Shown: piece by piece, positions 57,355 through 64,000 of the stretch
Layout of the letters: every line of letters begins with the position of its first letter
Position numbering within the stretch: position 1 is the stretch's first letter
Origin: Apteryx mantelli
Lineage: Eukaryota > Chordata > Aves > Apterygiformes > Apterygidae
DNA: 64,000 nucleotides
Assembly (NCBI RefSeq): GCF_036417845.1
Contig: NC_089981.1
Span: 62,771,268-62,835,267 of the forward strand
Direction: 5' to 3'
Translations under genes and position numbers: made by a program
The notes under the pieces: model-generated
Told to the model about the DNA's origin: nothing
The model's input: only the letters and a program-made list of their open reading frames with translations
Database searches by the model: none

Positions 57355-60300
57355 AGGTGTCATTCAGCATACAGGTATTGAGAGACATTCTTGACCTAAA
57401 AAGAAATAATACTCCCCCCCGCCCTAATACTCATGTATTAGACCCGTTAAAGGAGAAAGAAGCACAAATAATAGAAATGAGAATCTACTAATAAGTTAGT
57501 ACCCTGTTGTTGCAGCGATGAGAGCAAGGAAGCCTCTGATTTTTGTTTGTTTAGTTTTTCTTTAGTAAACAAAATAGCTCTGAGCTAGATAAATATGATG
57601 CAATGTATACAATTACTTTAATCTTTGTGAATACGGCTAGCTGTGTATATGCTGTCTGCAGAACTCTAGTTGGCAGGATGCCCACACTGCAGTGTGTGGT
57701 TGGGGAAGCATATTAAAATATGGAACAGTGTCCCAAAAATGCCTATGAGGTTTCTCATTTGGTACAATAGCAGCAACGTAGGTGTTTATTTCAATTACTG
57801 GGTATATTATTTATGTTATGTTTTACAGAAACACAAATGGAAACACTTCTGTGGTTTATTTCATCCTGTATGCCAATTCTGATACTATTACTCATTTTTT
57901 GAAAGTTTTGCTTTGTTTTAAAGTAACTGTAGTAATATGGCATGGAAGAAAGTATCAGATGAGCTGCAAATTCTGTTATTCACAGAGATAAATACGTCCA
58001 CTTCTGTAGGGCACCCACTCCATAAAATCTTACCCAAACCACAAATATGGTCATTCTGAACATATGCAGATTTTTTCAATATGCATGGAAGTGAGAAAAT
58101 GAATTAAGTCAGTGCAGTTAGCCTATATAAAGTGGTAAAGAAGCAAAGGCTTGGCAAGAGAGGGACTTTTTCATGAATCCTCAAATCACTTCTTTGTTAA
58201 AGCTGACCAAGTGACTTCATGGACCACAATTTGTCCTTTTTTTCCCAGTAATATCTGCTAGTCAAACAAAAAGTGTTTCTGCTCTCCACGAGTCTTGCTT
58301 CTCCGAAAATTTCAGTGAGTTCTCTGTGAGAACAGCTGTTTTACTGATGTAAACCAAATATCACTATACTGGTCAAGAAATGGAGAGCTGACCAATTGCT
58401 TGATATATTCATGTCAATATAATACTCCAGCTCTTCTGCAAACTGGTCTTCCTATGCAAAAAGGTGGACTAGGTTTTGGCAACATAGGTTTTGACTGATG
58501 GAGACTGTGGAGAAATTCTTCTCGGTATTCTCACTGCATAGCACTATATTTTCAAACTGTTTGCCCCGTTCTCTATTGCCTGCTGAGAATTATTCATTTC
58601 TCTGTCTATCTCTTCAGCAGTTTTATAGAAAAGCATGGGAGAAAGCAGTATCTATCGTAAATGACTCTCCTTGGCTGGCTTTGATTCTCTGAAGAATCAA
58701 ATGTACAAAATCAAGTCTGGTTGTTTAAAGTCCTCCCTAGGGAACAATTCCACAGCTTCACCCATCTTGCAATTCCTAGAGCACAAATAAATTCAGGCTG
58801 TATTAACTGAGCATTTTCTTGAGTTGTATCAAAAGGGATGCCCAGCAACCGTGGGATGTGTGGTAGCATGATCACGTGCACAGAAGCACTTTGGCCATCT
58901 ATTCCATCAGGGGACATACAATAACTGGTGCATAGGAAACATGATATTTGCCCCAGAACAGGATGTCTGGAGGCCCTATATAACATGTCCCATAGCCTTG
59001 CATTGAAATGTGAGAAGGTGAGTATCAACTGATGTCACCAAAATCATAAGCAAACCCTATCAAATAGTATAGTCAACTAGTGTCTATTGGAAAGTAGAGG
59101 AAGGGCTGTTTTCAGCAGCATTTTAGGACTTTGTCCTGCTCACTCTTGCACAAAAGATGGAGCAATATCCTGAACTCCACAGCAGCAACAGCTGTTCAGC
59201 ATTGTGGAGAGTTGCTGGTTCTCCCAGCAGTTGGCCTGGGTTTCTTCTCCTGCTCCAAGTATTGCATGGGTGAATCTCCCTACTGAGCAAATTTTAGGAA
59301 ATGTGCCTTCCCTTCCACCTTCACGTGGGGTCAATCTTTCTCTGTGCAACTAGTCGGCCAGACAAGGAAGAGTCAAGGCCAGACTGATTTAATTTATCTC
59401 TCCAACCAGCAAGGCAGCTACCTAAGTATGTCTAAAGTGCATGTAGTTTCAGTTTTACTCCTTTTTAGATGGTGACTGATGGGATTATCAGGAGGGAATC
59501 CAACACCTAACCAGCTCCTCTAAAAGAGAGAGATCCTCTCTTCCATCCCAACAATTTCATAGCTGGAGCAGGTGGCTTTCCTATTACCTGGTGGACAAAC
59601 AATTCCTTTCCTTTTCACAGGATTGGTATCAAGAAATATTCCCTTCACCACTCATCCTCTGCCAGAAACCCTGAGATTCTTTTTAAAGTTACCCTTGGAC
59701 ATCACAGGATTTTCAGCCTCAGCAGATGCCTCTCCTCACTCCTTGCAGGACATTTCCTTTTTGCTGAAGAAACTGATCAAATGCAAAGATTTTTCTTAGG
59801 GGTAAGTGGGATTCATATGTCCCACAACACTGAGTTTTCAGCTGTGAAACCAAGAGATCTACAAACACACGCATATATACCTATATAGTCAAAGTCAAGC
59901 TGTTGTCCTATGAGAACAGAAAAGTTGGACTGAAATAGCTGACTGGAAAACCTGTTGTATTAACTGAGAGACAGTGGAAAGTAGAGATAATGAGATCGAA
60001 TTTTAAAATGAAAGCAAGGAAAGGGCTGAGCCCAGCAAAAACTTTGGCAGGTGCTTAACTGTATTTTCTTCATTTATTACTTACAGCATTTTTCAAAGCC
60101 AGGAGTGTCTCTGACCTTGTGCTGATAATAAAGGCTATATATGATGGGCTTGTAAAGGTAACTCATATAGTTTCTCTTAGGCCATGTAATAACATGGCAC
60201 ATACCTGAAAATATTACAGTTACACCATGCCAAAAAATATATTTGGGATTCATGATCACTCAAAATTACCACATTTTCTCATTACAAATATGTCTGAAAA

Positions 60301-61029
60301 TGAAAGGGCTCCATCTTGTTTCCAATTCTTTATCTACTTTTATTTTGAATAGGAAATGACATCGTTTACTAATGTGTTTTAATTTGGCACACAAAGAAAG
60401 GAAAGCTCAAAAGCACAGGAAAAAGAAAATTTTAACTATTTCTGCTGATATAGTACAGGCAAATATGGATATCTCACAATGACAATGGAGATTAGCAGAG
60501 GCTGGGTGAGCATATTTGTTATGGATCAAAGATATGATACAGTGATTGGGAGAATGACAACGCTTACAGCACTAACAAGGTGATTGAATGTATGATTTAT
60601 CGTACTAATTCTGCAAAACCTTTCTATTGCTGCACAATGGATTCAATACAGGTTGATCAATGAAAAAAACAGTATTTGCTTCAGCTGATTTGGATCAAAC
60701 CCTTGGAACTAACAAAAAGTTTTTCAATAATTATCCTGATTTAAGGGATTATTGCTCCCCAGCTCTTTAGCTCACTCTTCTGCTATAGATTACCACTCCC
60801 ACAGTGTAACTGGCAGAAAAGTTTGTGTCCTACATGCCCAGGGGCCATAATTTGCCACTCAGCATTTTAGTTTATAACAAAATTACTAATTGATTTTCTT
60901 ATGAGTATTTGTGGCCATTTTTTATATATATATGTGCCAAAAATATTAAAACAAACATGCTTGCCCTTAAAGAGCAAACAGTAGCCTATAGTCTGAGCAT
61001 TCATACTTCTGATTTTCTATTTCTGCATT
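57355..61029. other. AT-rich intergenic or intronic DNA, no gene recognised
   Basis: No supported exon or RNA gene was found. The longest open frame is minus 58,711-59,028 (105 codons); it shows no family signature. If a TTC6-like gene starts in the islands to the left, this would be its first intron. Confidence 0.45.
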
Positions 61030-61170
61030 GTAGTAACAGTCATGGATTCAGTTATGAGTCAACCACCGATTCTGCTTGAGGCCTTAGGAAAGTCATTCAA
61101 ACTATTTGTGTTCCATTTCCTGGTATCTAAAATGGGATAATGTTACTTAGACAGCATGGTGAAACTGTAT
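61030..61170 (+). mobile_element. MIR-type SINE remnant
   Basis: The run 'gccttaggaaagtcattcaa', then 'gttccatttcctggtatcta', then 'aaatgggataatgttactta' follows the MIR core and tail (CCTTGGGCAAGTCACTTAA … TTTCCTCATCTGTAAAATGGGGATAATA) in order and spacing. It is diverged but clear, and the orientation is +. Confidence 0.75.
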
Positions 61171-64000
61171 GTGTAAACGTGCTGTTATCTTTACTAGAAC
61201 TGTTGCATTGCTGAATGGTTTTGAGGAAGTTTACTGCTGTTTTGATGTACAGGAGACTTGTACTTTGGCTGTAGTATACTGGAAGAGAGAGATCAGTATC
61301 CCTCAGCAGGGCTGTTGGGGTTTTAGACTTTTTCAACCAAAAAAGATTTCATGGCCAGCTGGGAAACACCCAAGCCAAAGCTGGGCTTAACATCTAGTGA
61401 GGATCCAATTGCAAGTCACAGGCAAACTAGCAAAGTAGCTATGCTCTTAACTTTCTTTTCCTTTAAGTGATTGCTGTTTAGCTTTCCAAGGACTCTTTCT
61501 GGCATTGCTGGACAGCCCATGCCAGGGTGTACCTATTCCATACGCACCCTGATGTCCTGGCTTGTAATTGTTTGGATTAAGGTATCTATCGGAGAGCACT
61601 GTAACTCCTCCTGACTGTATGCTCCAGTTTCCTTCCAAAGCATGTGGGGGACCATGTGCATCTAAATCTCATTCCAGCATGAACTTGGGACGGCGATGAT
61701 GTGCACCTGTGGTGGGACTTCCTCCATAGTGTGAACCACAGCCAGTCTAGAAGAAAAGAAGCTATATTTTCAGACTTTTTCCAATCAACTGAACAATCTT
61801 TTAACAACCACTTTTCCTCTTAAAAAGAATAAAAGCTTCCTTGTAGCAGTAATAGATTAATAACCTAGATGATACAATTTATGTGATATTAGAAAGCTTA
61901 GTGATCTTGTGAGGCCTAATTAAGAAAAATAATAATGTGTACCTAGGAACTAAATTTGCACAAGGTTTTCCAAATCTGGATCCCTTTTCTGGGTATAAGG
62001 ATTCAACTACTGATTAAATTTTGGACTTTGCAAGCTATGGAGATGAGGGTTAACATGTTTAACTAAATACTTTATGTTAATGAAAATACATCTCCAGGCT
62101 TCAAGCATCACTATGATGATTAAGAAATGGGCACATGCTAATACCTGGGGAAAAGGAAAAAGCTTTCCCTGTATTCCTGTATATTGGGGACTTCTCATGC
62201 AAGGATCTCTGAAGTTCAAGGAGTGAATGAGGATGAATGCAGCGTTGCTCTCAAAGAATGTGGGGAGAAGGCTGTGCAGTAGCACAGTGGGAGATAAAAA
62301 CAGTCTGTGCAGCTGTGTGGCTGCAATCAGACTTGGAAGCTGTGTGCTGCAGATGACATGAGGTGGAAAGTGGAGTTGGTCCTGTTGGCAAATTCCTCTA
62401 CCTTTCCCCAAGTTAAATCTGTATCTGAGGGGGAGGAGGAAGATTACTAACTATTTACCATTGCTTTCACCTCTCACTGACTCAGGTGAAACTCACCTTC
62501 TGTAATTATCATTTCAGCTGTATGTTTTATGGCCATTTTTCTTCTTTCCCTCTAAAATGAATCAATAATCAGTTGCTGCTGCCCAGGCAGCACAATACTT
62601 GATCCTACTGACATGCTCACTAGTATTACCAAGACACAGCTCAATACTACTACTAATGCTCTTGACTTTTTCCTCCATCTTACCCTTGTTCTTTTGCTTG
62701 GCTGCTAATCCAGTAATTTATTTTGCAGTTTCTCTTCCTCATTCCCAGAATCAGTCACTTCCGGCATTCCTTCACCAATTCTGTGGGTTGGCTCAAGGTA
62801 TTTGGTTAACTTGGGTAAAATGCCTTCTCTTCAGCTCAGAGTCAGAAGGTTTGGAATATTATTTGTGTTATCATTCCTAAATTTGTAAAGATGTTTCTCT
62901 CAGCTCTAAGCCAGTCAGTCTTACTTACTGTCTTATATTCATGAACATATGTTTTCCCTCGTGGAGTCCTTTCAGCAATCATTTTGCTTGACTTGCACTG
63001 AAGGAAAATCCCAGCCTAGCAAACAGCAAGAAGAAGAATGTCAGCCCTTTAAACAGATGGAAAACCCCCCATGCTCTTAGAAATGAAAGCAAGAGGAAAT
63101 ACCTAGAGCTGATGAACTCACAATTAATATCTCAAAGCATACAGTCTGTGTTGTTGCTGATCTGCTCACAGTAGGCCTAACTGCGATTGTCATTCCACAT
63201 GCAGGGTTATAAGCTGGCTGTAACATTGCTTATGCCTTTATAGCTTGGTTTACATTTCTCCACTCCTTGCAGATTTCTATCTTTCAACATTTTAAGCTTC
63301 CTCTTTTTTTTTAATTTTTATATGTTCTCTATACAGGCATCCTCCCCAGACCCAGTCTTATTTTGGATGCTTTGAACCAAGCTCAGCTGACAGATAGATA
63401 GATCTTAATTTAGGTTGAGCTTTAGTAATGCAGTTGACTGTAGATAGAACCTTTCACTATTACCCTAAAACCCTGACATGAAAACCATAGCTTAGAGGAG
63501 AGGATGAGGCAGGATTGTGACTCATACTTTCTACTTTTTCTCTTAGTGGTGGCAATCTACAGTAGAGAGAGCCTCAATGTAACTGAAACACAAGAGAGAA
63601 AACAACAATGCACTGTATGGATGGTAACATTGATATCCCAGCCAGCCCCTTCTCTTCTGGAACTGATCAGTGCTGTTCTAGGTAAACTAAATTGTTGAGA
63701 CATTACTTACTGTTTAAGCAGTTTGAAACAGATCTTTTTGGAAGGGAAGAAAAAAAGAAGGGAGAAACAAATTATACCGCAAATACATAGGCTTCCTAGG
63801 TTGCATTACAGAACTTTAATCAGTTAGCTTGCTAGCAATAGAAGAAGAAAAATCTGCTGTTATATTAGGATATAATGCAACAGGCTAATGAGTTTTTCAT
63901 CTTTAACAAGCCCTTAGTTACATTAACAAGCTAAAAGTGGGCTATCTATGAGCACTGTTTGCAAGAAGTACAGTGGCTACCCCCTTGAACTCCAGAAATA
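61171..64000. other. AT-rich non-coding DNA with one exon-like patch
   Basis: No gene is called. On the minus strand a pyrimidine-rich acceptor-like CTTTTCTTCTAG precedes 61,746 and is followed by about 100 codons in one frame with a single TGA (61,671-61,669). I do not recognise the peptide. The remaining open frames are short and unsupported. Confidence 0.4.

Noticed and set aside
58711-59028. 105-codon minus frame
   Set aside because: I considered a retroelement origin but recognised no reverse transcriptase, gag or envelope motif; there is no supporting context.
1-64000. Search for a CRISPR array, bacterial operon, phage or viral gene set
   Set aside because: No regularly spaced direct repeats, ribosome-binding-site-linked gene strings or viral genes were seen; this is vertebrate nuclear DNA.

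Overview
The window is vertebrate nuclear DNA and most likely comes from a bird, or at least a sauropsid. It carries the tail-to-tail pair MIPOL1 (last exon, + strand) and FOXA1 (complete, - strand), the same order and orientation as on human chromosome 14. Decayed CR1-type LINE remnants, an amniote palindromic MITE, sparse repeats and strongly GC-rich islands fit an avian genome. No bacterial, viral or CRISPR features were seen.

Left part (1-17,180): AT-rich sequence read as the last intron of MIPOL1. It holds a MITE remnant, a CR1 3' fragment and a possible tRNA-derived SINE. The 67-nt terminal coding exon of MIPOL1 is at 17,114-17,180. No other MIPOL1 exon was found, so the rest of that gene lies to the left of the window.

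Middle (17,181-46,950): about 30 kb between the two convergent genes. Its left half is AT-rich and holds two larger ancient CR1 pieces (about 18,990-20,190 and 28,740-29,290), both in minus orientation. From about 33.9 kb the character changes: a chain of separate CpG-rich islands alternates with AT-rich stretches full of homeodomain, POU and forkhead-like motifs, and I recognise no transposable element. This looks like a developmental-gene regulatory landscape.

FOXA1 (about 46,950-52,500, minus): two coding exons (52,131-52,060 and 49,548-48,286) joined by a 2.5-kb intron with consensus splice sites encode a 444-residue forkhead pioneer transcription factor. The 3'UTR ends at a good poly(A) signal near 46,970. 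A 9-codon upstream ORF ends exactly on the FOXA1 start codon (TAATG overlap).

Right part (52.5-64 kb): GC islands continue to 57.3 kb and contain + strand splice-donor-like sites that could belong to a divergent transcript. In mammals TTC6 starts on this side, but I recognised no TTC6 exon. From 57.4 kb on the DNA is ordinary AT-rich intergenic or intronic sequence with one clear MIR-type SINE. I found no undescribed protein system. The points most worth checking are regulatory: the TAATG upstream ORF, the island chain, candidate unannotated promoters, and G4 and GGAA repeats in the FOXA1 intron.
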